Shown: piece by piece, positions 36,131 through 45,682 of the stretch
Layout: each line of letters starts with the position of its first letter
How positions within the stretch are numbered: position 1 is the stretch's first letter
Notes under the pieces: generated by a model
What the model was told of the DNA's origin: nothing
Seen by the model: the letters and a program-made list of their open reading frames with translations, nothing else
The model's database searches: none
Assembly (NCBI GenBank): GCA_021158465.1
Contig: JAGGUN010000022.1
Location: 21,601-85,600 of the forward strand
Length of the DNA stretch: 64,000 nucleotides
DNA from: a bacterium
GTDB lineage: Bacteria; UBP14; UBA6098; 4484-93
Reading direction: 5' to 3'
Translations under genes and position numbers: made by a program

Positions 36131-39100
36131 TTACCTTACCAGAAGCATTCTCTTTGAAATCCTGTAGTTTGATGTCTTCAGTTGGTAGATGTATATCCCG
36201 GATGGGAGATCCTTTGCGTTCCAGCTGAGCCTGTGGAAGCCGGCGGATACCCGTCCTGACGCAAGGGTGGAGAGCTTCTGTCCGTTTATGTTAAACACGG
36301 CAAGCTCGATCTCATCCTCCTCGGGAAGCCCGAATACTATCTCAGTTATCGGGTTAAACGGGTTCGGGCGGTTTTGGAAGAGGACAGGGGTTCTCGGAAT
36401 TGCTCCTGACTGTTCCCATATATCGTAGATTACAACATCCTGACAGAGTGTGTATGGTTCGTGGTGCCCGAAATCACAGAAAGACTCTATTGTCACGCAG
36501 ACGGTAATATCACAGGAATCAGCCGTGCAACCCCAAATGTAGTCTGCATCACCAGAGTTGAATCTGATTGTTCTTGTCTCTGCGTCGACGGAGATTCCTG
36601 GGCTGTCTACCGTAAAGGTATCATCACCTATGCTCAGCTCGGTCGTATAGAAATCGAGCTCGCCTCCTGCTAACACGATTGTTATGTCTGACAATGTATC
36701 AGGGCGTGTGCTTTCAGGGTCTCCAGGTATGACCTCAAACTCAGCTATGTATGCTGTATCCGGGTTGACAAAGAACCGGATGCACACGGGCTCGGGCAAC
36801 CAGCTGCCGGTTGTATTATAGCATCTGTCAACACAAACCTCCACCGTATCCCCCTCTATCCAGGGGGTATGAGTGAGGGTTGCAATCCCCTCGGAGAATG
36901 AGAGTTCAGGATCATCTATTGTATAGGAGAAATCCCCATCCGATGTGTGCATAGAGATAAGGAGTGAATCTTCTTCTATACCGCTTGCATCGTATAGTTC
37001 TATCTCAACAGGCAGCTCCGGGTCGCAGACGATAGAGTTGCTTGTGGGGGTGGTAAAAAGCACACTCGGATAGTCGCTGTAGGTTCTGAATGAGAAGCTG
37101 TATGGTTCCATAACATTCGGGTCGCCTATATCGGGTAGATCACCTGCGTTAACTACAACATTCACGGTGGAAAACATAGGGAAATAGATTCCCGCTTCCT
37201 CTGGGTTAAATATGAGGGTGTCCCCAGTAAGGCTAAGTCCTGGCTCAGATAGGGAATATGTTACTCCGTTGACTGTCATCGTTATCAGTTCTGGATTGAG
37301 CCTCCCGCATTCATCGCCGAGTATCACATAGATTATCTGGTGCATATCCTCGGATGTATCGCCATCCTCTGGGAAGGTTGAGACAACATAGGGTGGTGTC
37401 AGGTCTACAACAAAAGCGAAATTGAGAGGTGACTCCAGTTCTGTGCCGAGTGTGTCCATAGCCGAGATAACACCAACGGTGACTACCTCGCAGTTCTCCC
37501 AGGGTGAGGGAGGTGTATAAACAAGCAGAGAATCTTCTTCCAGGGGTGTGGCTGTCATTGTATCGTCGTTGACATACCATACGATGGATGAAGGGACAAC
37601 CTCGTTCCCATCGAAAAGGGAGACAGTTATTACCTGATTAGGGTTGGATGTTATATGGTCTGGCATAGGTTCGATCGGATGCGCCCTTGGACCGTGGGAG
37701 TTCACTGTGAAGAACCAGCAGAGTTCCCCTCCTTCCAGATGGTTTGGTTCGCCATAATCGGGATGGTCGGTGACATCGAGGAGACAAACCTCGGTGTAGC
37801 CATCCTCAAGGATTGTCTCACCATCAGGGGTCAATGAGAGACTATCCTCGTCGGGATCATAGGAGATAAGCGGTGATGGATAGCTGATAGAGTCGTCATT
37901 TATGCTGAAGACGACGGACGGTAGGTAGATCTTCCCTTGGAGCGCATCGTGGACAAAGACTACAATGGTCTCAAGTGAATCGGTGATGAGGTCATCATCA
38001 TAAGGGTAATAGTCTGTCCATACAGGACCGGAGAGGTCTATCCAACAGTCGTATACCCCCGATGTATCAGCACTGCAGCCATCGTAGTCAGCTGCAGATA
38101 CTATCTTGAAGATGACATGGGTACCGTCCAGGAAAGGTTCTGGCGGGTTGAAGAAGAGGGTATCTCCTGAGAAGTGCATCGTTCCAGATGAGTATGGATA
38201 CACAGCTGTTGAGCCGATCAGTCCGGCTGAAATCTTGATAGAGCTTGTATCTACCCCCTCATCGTCGGTTATGGTAAAGATGATTCCCTGAAATTCGTTG
38301 CTGGAGAAAAGGTCTCTTGTTGGTTCATCCGATACGGGTTCAAGAACCTCGATCTCCGGTGGAATGTAACTGGAATACTCCACGAAGACATCGAGAGCAG
38401 CCTCGGAAACCAAGCCGGGATATGTGGATGTAGTAGCCTCGATAACATATGTCAAATACACATCGGACTCCGCTGGTGGGTCGACATGCACCCTCCAGTT
38501 TACAGGAACGGTCCTGTATGGTAGGAATGTGGATATAATCGCAGCGGTCTCTGGGGTTGCTGGGTCACAGTGAAGCCCCTCGGGTAGTCTCAACCGTATC
38601 ACAACATCGCTGAGGGTATCAGGCATTGAGTTGGTAGCAACGGCGTTTATGGAAAACGGATTAGGGCGTAGCTCACAGTTAACCACTCGTATCTCACGGA
38701 TCTGCCTCATCAGTCTGAAGCTTACGAACCCCGGATAGAATGCTGCCCCTCCTGCCTCTCCATAGATTATATTGGTGTAGAATGTCTCACCAGGGTTCCT
38801 CGTCACGGGGTTCCAGCGCATAAGAACCCCGCTATCGGTGATAAGAGAGTCGCTATGCATTTCGCAATCAAAGTCGTCCCAGTGTGTGATTGCCAATCTT
38901 CGCCAGTTCCCAAGAACAAGAAAATTCGGTGGGGTGATACTCATATCCATATGGGCTGCAATACCCGAATCCGAAAAGGGCATATCAAACTCGTACGCTA
39001 TCCATTCCAGTGGAACATAATCTATTGTATCGGATGGGAAGCAGGTAACATGGTCAGAATACCCTGCCGAGGTCCAGAAGGGTGCATCGTCTCTACCGTT

Positions 39101-39601
39101 GATGTCTGTGTCGATAATCTCCAGTATCCCTACGATGTGCGGATTGATTGGGTCAACGTTTTGGAAATAGTACTGAATGGAGACAGCACCGGCAGTATCG
39201 ATACCGATAGAATCTCCAACGGAATCGTAAACCGTGTAAGTGAAATCAAACGGAGAGAGAAGCTCGGTTAGTGTCAGATGGAGCCCAATATCCCAGTCGA
39301 AGAATATCGCTGTTGAATCGGATGTAATCCCTGAGCGAACAGGGAAGCCGATGTAAGGTAGCTCTGTTGATCCAGGGTACATTCCGTAAATCTCGCCGTC
39401 TATGAAGAAGTTAGCGAAGCTCGTGTATCCCGGGTGGATAAGGCACATTGAGCTATCTCCCTCGATGAGCTCGATGTAATATAGTCCGGTTGCTCTGTCA
39501 GCCTCGACGGCTATTCTCGATGTCTCGAGCCTATACTGACCAAAGGCTACTGTAGCTGTTGCCAGTATCAGCAACAAAGCTATCATCCAAACCTTTCTCA
39601 T
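36131..39601 (-). CDS. Large secreted protein with Ig-like repeats and T9SS sorting domain
   Basis: An 1156-residue protein. A signal peptide (MRKVWMIALLLILATATVAFG) is followed by an N-terminal beta-sandwich region of about 300 residues and then several bacterial Ig-like repeats of about 110 residues, each with a DTL-F-P strand and a VRFF/FSF ending strand (for example LSLTGDTLIFNPEEAG and HFSGDTLFFNPPEP). The last 85 residues are a Por-type sorting domain (NRPNPFNPITEIVFGL, LAVFNINGQKLSTL, PSGIYIYQL). No catalytic motif is visible; a surface or adhesive structural role is possible. It converges on clpC with 24 bases between, and I see no clear terminator there. Confidence 0.85.
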   Translation of the reverse strand: MRKVWMIALLLILATATVAFGQYRLETSRIAVEADRATGLYYIELIEGDSSMCLIHPGYTSFANFFIDGEIYGMYPGSTELPYIGFPVRSGITSDSTAIFFDWDIGLHLTLTELLSPFDFTYTVYDSVGDSIGIDTAGAVSIQYYFQNVDPINPHIVGILEIIDTDINGRDDAPFWTSAGYSDHVTCFPSDTIDYVPLEWIAYEFDMPFSDSGIAAHMDMSITPPNFLVLGNWRRLAITHWDDFDCEMHSDSLITDSGVLMRWNPVTRNPGETFYTNIIYGEAGGAAFYPGFVSFRLMRQIREIRVVNCELRPNPFSINAVATNSMPDTLSDVVIRLRLPEGLHCDPATPETAAIISTFLPYRTVPVNWRVHVDPPAESDVYLTYVIEATTSTYPGLVSEAALDVFVEYSSYIPPEIEVLEPVSDEPTRDLFSSNEFQGIIFTITDDEGVDTSSIKISAGLIGSTAVYPYSSGTMHFSGDTLFFNPPEPFLDGTHVIFKIVSAADYDGCSADTSGVYDCWIDLSGPVWTDYYPYDDDLITDSLETIVVFVHDALQGKIYLPSVVFSINDDSISYPSPLISYDPDEDSLSLTPDGETILEDGYTEVCLLDVTDHPDYGEPNHLEGGELCWFFTVNSHGPRAHPIEPMPDHITSNPNQVITVSLFDGNEVVPSSIVWYVNDDTMTATPLEEDSLLVYTPPSPWENCEVVTVGVISAMDTLGTELESPLNFAFVVDLTPPYVVSTFPEDGDTSEDMHQIIYVILGDECGRLNPELITMTVNGVTYSLSEPGLSLTGDTLIFNPEEAGIYFPMFSTVNVVVNAGDLPDIGDPNVMEPYSFSFRTYSDYPSVLFTTPTSNSIVCDPELPVEIELYDASGIEEDSLLISMHTSDGDFSYTIDDPELSFSEGIATLTHTPWIEGDTVEVCVDRCYNTTGSWLPEPVCIRFFVNPDTAYIAEFEVIPGDPESTRPDTLSDITIVLAGGELDFYTTELSIGDDTFTVDSPGISVDAETRTIRFNSGDADYIWGCTADSCDITVCVTIESFCDFGHHEPYTLCQDVVIYDIWEQSGAIPRTPVLFQNRPNPFNPITEIVFGLPEEDEIELAVFNINGQKLSTLASGRVSAGFHRLSWNAKDLPSGIYIYQLKTSNYRISKRMLLVR

Positions 39602-39629
39602 CTCCTCCTCCTTTGGTAGTCTATTTTCG

Positions 39630-40505
39630 TCAATCTATCAGCTTAAAATGGAGTCTAACAAACCCTTTGTATATTTTGCCATCCAGAAGCAAGATTTCCT
39701 CATAGTACCTTCCTACTTCACCTGCGTTCTCAGGAACATTGAGCGTTATCTTTAGCTCTTTTCCTTCGCCGTTTCTCACGCTCAGTCTTTTCTTGTAGGA
39801 GAACCAGTCGGGATCTTTTACCCTCTGGTAGGGCTGGTTGATAAGGATGGTAAGCTTTGCCACATCTGATTCTGGGTCAAGAGGGTGGATCTCCATGTGC
39901 ATAGTTGGTTCGACTTTCTGATAGACGGTCATTGTTTTCTGGTATTTTTCTCCATGCCTTACCTTGCCGAAATCGAGAACCGATGGCACAGTGATTATCT
40001 CTTCTCCGATTGTCTCGGGTACAACCTCATCCGATGGTTCAGTCTCCAGGCGGTACAGGAGATATGCCCCCATAATGATAGCCTGTCCTGGTAGTGATTT
40101 TCCTGTTGTGTCCTCGGAAACATCGATGCCGACGAGCCAGTGCCTGTTGTACCAGGATGGATTATCTGGAATGTGCACTCTCATACCTATCTCGGCAGTG
40201 TCTTTTGGTGGAACGATGACGGAGTTTGTGTCGAGCGAGAACCAGGAGGGGTCAAAGATATCGAAGTATCCTGTAACGGTGGTGTTCATCTCACCTGGTC
40301 GGTTGGGGGAAAGCAGGTATCTCTTTGGATAGTCATCGGTGTTGTATATCTTGATGGTGAGCCCCTGCTCATCGAAGAAATCGAACTGTTTCCCCACCGG
40401 GATATTTTGAATGAGAATAGTTCCTGGTGTTATCTTTATGCCAGAGCAGAAGGCGGAATGAACCGCAAAAAGCAGTAAAATAAGAATAATCAACTCCCTT
40501 CTCAT
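39630..40505 (-). CDS. Exported beta-rich protein, unknown
   Basis: A 291-residue protein with a signal peptide (hydrophobic to VHSAFCSG). Two beta-sandwich-like halves follow: one starting IKITPGTILIQNIPVGKQFDF and one around TVPSVLDFGKVRHGEKY, the VLDFGKV pattern resembling ASH/MSP-like Ig domains. It has no cysteine-rich or enzymatic motif and no T9SS tail, so it is probably periplasmic or outer-membrane-associated. It lies 28 bases before the large T9SS cargo and may assist it. AAGGAGG precedes the ATG; a TTGATT box overlaps the miaB stop, but its -10 is poor. Confidence 0.68.
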   Translation of the reverse strand: MRRELIILILLLFAVHSAFCSGIKITPGTILIQNIPVGKQFDFFDEQGLTIKIYNTDDYPKRYLLSPNRPGEMNTTVTGYFDIFDPSWFSLDTNSVIVPPKDTAEIGMRVHIPDNPSWYNRHWLVGIDVSEDTTGKSLPGQAIIMGAYLLYRLETEPSDEVVPETIGEEIITVPSVLDFGKVRHGEKYQKTMTVYQKVEPTMHMEIHPLDPESDVAKLTILINQPYQRVKDPDWFSYKKRLSVRNGEGKELKITLNVPENAGEVGRYYEEILLLDGKIYKGFVRLHFKLID

Positions 40506-40555
40506 AACTTCGTTCCTCCTTTATTATCCTAATTTACACTTTCAATCATTAAAAA

Positions 40556-41833
40556 TCAAGAGTTATTTTCCATTTTCCCTCTTAGGCTCCAGGTGGATGC
40601 GGCTGTTATTCTCACAGGTACTATCCTTCCGATAAGCTCTTTTTCTCCCTCGAATGTAACTACCCTTCCGCAGGAGATCCTTCCCCTCAGTTCCTTTGGT
40701 CTTTTATTGACCCTCTCTTCAACCAGCACCTTCTGGGTAGTTCCTATAAGCTCCTTACTTTTTTTCTCGGCAAGTTCCTGTCCGATGTTAATAATGATAT
40801 TGAGTCGGCGGATCTTTTCCTCGTATGTGATATCGTCTTTCATCCTCGAGGCTGCTGTGCCTGGTCTGACGGAGTAGTAGAAGAAGAACCCGCCGGCAAA
40901 CCCGACCTGCTGGTATAATTTTACCGTTTGTTTGAAATCGTCTATGCTTTCTGTTGGAAAGCCGACCATTACATCCGTTGTTATATGGATATCTGGGATG
41001 TTTCTGGAGAGTTTCTCGACGAGGGTGAGGTAATCTTCTCTCGAGTATCCGCGCCTCATGAGTTTAAGGACCCTGTTCGAGCCCGACTGAACTGGCAGGT
41101 GGATGTGGTGCGCAACCTTCGGAAGTGATGAGATTGCCTCGATTATGCTGTCGGAGAGGTCCTTCGGATGGTTTGTGGTGAAGCGGATGCGCTCTATCCC
41201 TTCTACATTCGATACCATCTTCAAAAGCTCTGCGAATCCTGTTTCTCCATAGCGATAGCTGTTAACGTTCTGCCCGATGAGGGTTACCTCACGCACTCCC
41301 TCGGAGGCAAGTAGTTTCACCTCCTGAATTATCTCGTTGGGTTTCCTGTGTCGGAGTGGACCCCTGACATACGGAACGATGCAGTATGAGCAGAAGTTAC
41401 TGCACCCCCGTGTTATGGCGACATATGAGGTCGGCTTCTTGCCCGTTTTTGGGGGAGAGCTGAGCCCTGTGAAGACCTTGGGAGGAGTAATCTTCTTACC
41501 AGTTACAATCTCCTCTATCTGCCATAGTTTGTTTGCTCCGATAGCATAGTCTGCCCCGTATTCGCTGATGAGTTTGTCGCTGAGCCTGCTCGCCATACAG
41601 CCTATCACAACAAGTGTTAGCTTGCGTCTTTTCTTCTGTGATGCGATCTGTCGGATCTGTCCAAGAGCCCTTTTCTCTGCATGCTCGCGCACCGAGCAGG
41701 TGTTAACTATCACGAGCTCTGCATCATCGATGGAGCCTGCCCGCCTATGCCCCAGCTCAATGAGCCTTCTCTCGATTACCTTCGAATCGTAGATGTTCAT
41801 CTGGCAACCGTATGTCCTGATGAAAAACCTCAT
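40556..41833 (-). CDS. miaB: tRNA (A37) methylthiotransferase MiaB
   Basis: A 425-residue radical SAM methylthiotransferase. The N-terminal UPF0004 domain has the three cysteines of the first cluster (TYGCQMN, VNTCSVR, IGCMA), the radical SAM motif CSNFCSYCIVPYVRGP binds the second, and a TRAM domain ends the protein. MiaB adds the 2-methylthio group to i6A37 of tRNAs. The N-terminus (FFIRTYGCQMNIYDS) favours MiaB over MtaB or RimO. ATGA overlap with rsmB. Confidence 0.94.
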   Translation of the reverse strand: MRFFIRTYGCQMNIYDSKVIERRLIELGHRRAGSIDDAELVIVNTCSVREHAEKRALGQIRQIASQKKRRKLTLVVIGCMASRLSDKLISEYGADYAIGANKLWQIEEIVTGKKITPPKVFTGLSSPPKTGKKPTSYVAITRGCSNFCSYCIVPYVRGPLRHRKPNEIIQEVKLLASEGVREVTLIGQNVNSYRYGETGFAELLKMVSNVEGIERIRFTTNHPKDLSDSIIEAISSLPKVAHHIHLPVQSGSNRVLKLMRRGYSREDYLTLVEKLSRNIPDIHITTDVMVGFPTESIDDFKQTVKLYQQVGFAGGFFFYYSVRPGTAASRMKDDITYEEKIRRLNIIINIGQELAEKKSKELIGTTQKVLVEERVNKRPKELRGRISCGRVVTFEGEKELIGRIVPVRITAASTWSLRGKMENNS

Positions 41834-43104
41834 CCTGCTTTTCTAAATCTGACAGCAAAGCAACCATCAAAGCCGTCCTCACCGGGAACTGTTTGGAAGA
41901 AATTCTTCAGTCGGAAACGCTCTAACACCTTTGGGTAAGATTTGTCGATGGATAGTCCCAGCCTCTCTGCGAACAGGATCTTGTCCGTGTTTTCCATTTT
42001 TGTCAAGGTGCAAGTGGAAAAGACCAGAATTCCATCCTTTTTCAACACCCTCACTCCCTCACGGAGGAGTTTCTCCTGGATTCGAGCCAGTCTTTCCATC
42101 TCTCTCTTGGTTTTTTTGTACCTTGCCATTGGGAACTTGGATAGCACTCCTAAACCGCTACAGGGAGCGTCGATGAGCAGTCGCTCAATGCTTCTGTCGG
42201 GAAACGGGAGGGATGCGCCATCGGCGAGGACAAGGGAGATATCTTTAAGCCCGAGCCTTGCAAGATTTTTCCTGGTTATGTTAAGTTTGTGCACGGATAT
42301 GTCGATACCGATGATTTTTGCATCTTCTTCCACCATCTCTGCAATGAGTGAAAGTTTGCCTCCCGGGGCTGTTCCCACCTCGACGATGAGTTCTCCCTTT
42401 TGTGGTTCGAGGAGTAGAACAGGTATGGCAAATGCTGGGTTCTGAACAGTGAATGCTCCCTCGGCAAATCCTGGCAGGAGGTTTGGTGCCACATTCGGCG
42501 AGACAGTGAAATACTCGCTAAACCACTTGTGGAAGCTAATGGAAAGTCTTTCTTTCGCCTTTTCGATAAACCTCTCTTTTTCCTTGTGCAGCTTATTTAT
42601 GCGGAAGAATGTCGGGTGTGGTTTGTTGTTTGCCTCAAGCACCTTCGATGCCTGCTTTCTACCAAGATATTCGACGAGTGATTCGACAACGAACTTCGGG
42701 TGTGAGAACCGAATGCTCATCTCATTTGGTGGTTGGAGTTTTCCCGCTGCTTCTGCAAGCCGATGGAGGGCGGTGTTGACAAATCGGCACCTGCTTTCAG
42801 GGAAGCCAAGTTCTCTTGCTGACTCTACCCCTTCGGAGACGATAGCGTAATCAGGCACGCGGGACAGGAACAGCATCTGGTAGAGGGCGACTCTCGCAAT
42901 GTTACGGGTTGTTGTATCCAGTTTGTTTCTGGCAAGGACAGAGTTTATATAATAATCGAGCAGGTATAGGTTCTTTGCCACGCCGACGAGGATATTCTCG
43001 AGGAGCCTTGCATCCTTATGAGATAGGTTATCCCGTTCGAGGATTACCTCTCCTTTTCTTAGCGATTCCTCCAGCAGTTTAACTGCTTTGGTTCTTAATC
43101 TCAT
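41830..43104 (-). CDS. rsmB: 16S rRNA (cytosine-C5) methyltransferase RsmB
   Basis: A 424-residue protein with an N-terminal NusB-like helical domain (residues 1-130, DYAIVSEGVESARELGF) and a C-terminal SAM methyltransferase. The two catalytic cysteines are in DAPCSGLGVLSKFP and STCTLTKMEN, as in RNA m5C methyltransferases of the RsmB/Sun group, which modify C967 of 16S rRNA in E. coli. I chose the MRLRTKAVKLLEES start; the frame is open further up, but that region codes for the previous protein. It overlaps the preceding gene by 26 bases and miaB by 4. Confidence 0.92.
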   Translation of the reverse strand: MRLRTKAVKLLEESLRKGEVILERDNLSHKDARLLENILVGVAKNLYLLDYYINSVLARNKLDTTTRNIARVALYQMLFLSRVPDYAIVSEGVESARELGFPESRCRFVNTALHRLAEAAGKLQPPNEMSIRFSHPKFVVESLVEYLGRKQASKVLEANNKPHPTFFRINKLHKEKERFIEKAKERLSISFHKWFSEYFTVSPNVAPNLLPGFAEGAFTVQNPAFAIPVLLLEPQKGELIVEVGTAPGGKLSLIAEMVEEDAKIIGIDISVHKLNITRKNLARLGLKDISLVLADGASLPFPDRSIERLLIDAPCSGLGVLSKFPMARYKKTKREMERLARIQEKLLREGVRVLKKDGILVFSTCTLTKMENTDKILFAERLGLSIDKSYPKVLERFRLKNFFQTVPGEDGFDGCFAVRFRKAG

Positions 43105-45682
43105 CGATTGTTTTCCAGGTATTTCCGTTTGCATCGAGTAGCGCATCTCCTCTGAGGAGGAAGAGCCCATCACGGTGGAAGTGTATCTTCCGGATGATCT
43201 CACGAGGCACGCCAACACCTCTTAGGAACTCATCCGGTCTGGTGGAGCCGTTCGCTGTGTTCCTGACGACCATCACTACAGAGTATCTTTCGTTTTCCTC
43301 CTTGATTGCGACATCGTCTATGAACCTTCTTATATCGATGTTTTTACCTCTTCTTGCGACGATGAGAACCTCTCTGGATAACCATTCCTTTATCCTTTCG
43401 GTGATATCCGGTATGAGCTCCTTCGGGATGTGGAACGAATATACTGCTGTATCGAGCAGTTTTGAGAGAGATGGTGCATTTCCCATTATCGGCTTTATCT
43501 CGAGTATATGTATTCCGTCGGGCAGTTGGTGCCCTAACTTCTTTACCTGAAGCTCGCTTACAGGTTTGTCAAAGAATATATCCAGGTATTCTCTATCTCC
43601 GGTGTAGCCCAGCGGCAGTGGAGGGGAGTATGCAATCTTTTGGCGCTTGTGGAACCCCTCCGTAACTGCAACGGGAATATCTGCTCTTCTTATCGCTCTG
43701 TCGAATAGGCGCATAAGGTCGAGGTGGCTCAACCATCGGAGCTTCCATCTCTTCTGGTATACTATCCTGGCACCTGTCCTGAGCATTCTTGTTGCCCGGA
43801 TATGCCTGATAGTTTTGCCATATCCTGTTTCTTGAGCAACCTCTTCTTTGCTTTGGACTGTTATCATTTGCTCGAATTCGCAGAATGGGCATCTGTCGCA
43901 TCCGCGTGCCCGACAATCGGGGGTAGTTTCCCCTGCAAGTGCCTTTTTATATTCGGATAAGAGATACTCCCTCTTGCACCCTTTGTATATGTGCTCCCAT
44001 GGCAGGGTCTTTTCTATATCCTTTTCTGCCGTGCATATATTGTAATCTATACCTGCGTCCTTGAACGCTTCTTCCCAGCTGGAGAAGTCGAACATATCGG
44101 ACCATCCGGAGAAGACCGCTCCGTTCCTCCAGGCAGACTCTACAACCTTGAACATTCGCCTGTCGCCCCGTGAAAGGATCGCTTCCAGGAGGGATATTTG
44201 GGGGTTTTTTAACTCCAGTTCGACATTCTTCCCTCTTATCTTTCCTTGGATTCGCGAGAAGATTTCTTTTATTCTTTCCGTGGGTGTGAGCTGTGTCCAC
44301 TGGAAAGGTGTCTGGGGTTTTGGGATAAATTGTCCTATGCTTGGCTTGATCCTTGCGCCGAACCGTGATGCCATGCGGGCGAGCGAGTTTATCATATCGA
44401 TTATCCCGTCGATGTCCTCGTCTGTTTCCGTGGGCAGTCCGACCATAAAGTAAAGTTTGATGAACTTCCAGCCCTCTCTAAAAGCGGTCAATGCAAGCGA
44501 GAAGAACTGCTCTATATCCTGCTCCTTGTTAATCACTCGCCTCAGTCTCTCTGTGCCTGCCTCGGGTGCAAATGTCAAGCTTGATTTACGCACGCTCCTC
44601 AGGGCATCGATTATTGTCTCGCTGAGTGCATCGGTTCTAATCGATGGCAACGCAATAGAGACTGTATGTTCTTCTGTAAATGGTCTTATCTTCTTGAACA
44701 CTGCTTCAAGCCCCGAGTAGTCGGTGGTGGAGAGCGAGAGGAGCGATACCGCGTCCTGCCCTGTTGCTTTTATCCCTCTTTTTATATCGGATACAACAGA
44801 TTTGGGCTCCCGTTCCCGCATAGGTCGATACACGAATCCGGCAGAGCAAAACCGGCAGCCTCTCGGACAGCCTCGCATAACCTCGATATTGAGCTTGTCA
44901 TGCACCGTCTCTACCCATGGAACCACAAAATTCGTTGGATACTCCAGCTCATTCAGGTCGGGAACATAATGCGACCTCACAGGTAGCGGTGCTTCCTCTT
45001 TTGCGGTAATCTTCTCTACATACCCATCCTTTGTGTAGATTACATCGTAGAAACTCGGTATGTAAACTCCGTCAGGGAACCTCCGGAGAATAAGTTTCAA
45101 CAGCTCCTTTTTAGCAAGGTTCTTGTTTTCCTTTATAAAGGTGAGCAGAGGCACGATGGTGTCGTCCGCCTCGCCTACCCAGATGAGGTCAAATACCTCT
45201 GCCACAGGCTCCGGGTTAAAACAGGCTACGCCACCGGCTATAACGAGCGGATAATCCTCGCCTCTATCCCTTGCCCTCATAGGGATTTTTGATAAGGAGA
45301 GTATCTCGAGAATATTCGGGAAACTAAGCTCGTATTCAAGTGAGAAACCGATGACATCGAACCTATGCAGGGGAGTTTTTGTCTCGAGGGAGAACACAGG
45401 GATTTCCTTCTTGTGCATAAGGGATAGCATATCCGTCCGTGGGAAGAATACCCTCTCACAGAAAAGGTCAGGTTTTCGGTTGATATGGTGATACAGTAGC
45501 CTCCCGCCGAGGTGGCTCATTCCCAGTTCGTATGGTTCGGGAAAGACGAGGGCGAAGTGGAGACCATCGAAAGGGAGTGGTTTTGTCACCGAGTTTATCT
45601 CGCCGCCGATGTATCGGGCTGGTTTCTCAACAGCTATCAGATTGTCATCGAGAAATTTGAGTATCTGTTCCCTTGTTATCAT
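43079..45682 (-). CDS. Fused radical SAM (TIGR03960-like) and DUF2344 protein
   Basis: An 867-residue fusion. The first 600 residues hold a B12-binding-like domain (FPEPYELGMSHLGGRLLYH) and a radical SAM domain with MRGCPRGCRFCSAGFVYRP, as in the TIGR03960 family; the last 220 residues (YQKRWKLRWLSHLDLMRLFDRAIRRADIPV, then GYTGDREYLDIFF) are the DUF2344/TIGR03936 domain that is often separate or fused. A CRARGCDRCPFC segment links them. The function in these families is not settled; an RNA- or ribosome-related modification is often suspected from gene neighbourhoods, and here the next genes are rsmB and miaB. AGGAAGA supports the MITREQILKF start. Overlaps mscS by 38 bases. Confidence 0.88.
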   Translation of the reverse strand: MITREQILKFLDDNLIAVEKPARYIGGEINSVTKPLPFDGLHFALVFPEPYELGMSHLGGRLLYHHINRKPDLFCERVFFPRTDMLSLMHKKEIPVFSLETKTPLHRFDVIGFSLEYELSFPNILEILSLSKIPMRARDRGEDYPLVIAGGVACFNPEPVAEVFDLIWVGEADDTIVPLLTFIKENKNLAKKELLKLILRRFPDGVYIPSFYDVIYTKDGYVEKITAKEEAPLPVRSHYVPDLNELEYPTNFVVPWVETVHDKLNIEVMRGCPRGCRFCSAGFVYRPMREREPKSVVSDIKRGIKATGQDAVSLLSLSTTDYSGLEAVFKKIRPFTEEHTVSIALPSIRTDALSETIIDALRSVRKSSLTFAPEAGTERLRRVINKEQDIEQFFSLALTAFREGWKFIKLYFMVGLPTETDEDIDGIIDMINSLARMASRFGARIKPSIGQFIPKPQTPFQWTQLTPTERIKEIFSRIQGKIRGKNVELELKNPQISLLEAILSRGDRRMFKVVESAWRNGAVFSGWSDMFDFSSWEEAFKDAGIDYNICTAEKDIEKTLPWEHIYKGCKREYLLSEYKKALAGETTPDCRARGCDRCPFCEFEQMITVQSKEEVAQETGYGKTIRHIRATRMLRTGARIVYQKRWKLRWLSHLDLMRLFDRAIRRADIPVAVTEGFHKRQKIAYSPPLPLGYTGDREYLDIFFDKPVSELQVKKLGHQLPDGIHILEIKPIMGNAPSLSKLLDTAVYSFHIPKELIPDITERIKEWLSREVLIVARRGKNIDIRRFIDDVAIKEENERYSVVMVVRNTANGSTRPDEFLRGVGVPREIIRKIHFHRDGLFLLRGDALLDANGNTWKTIDEIKNQSS

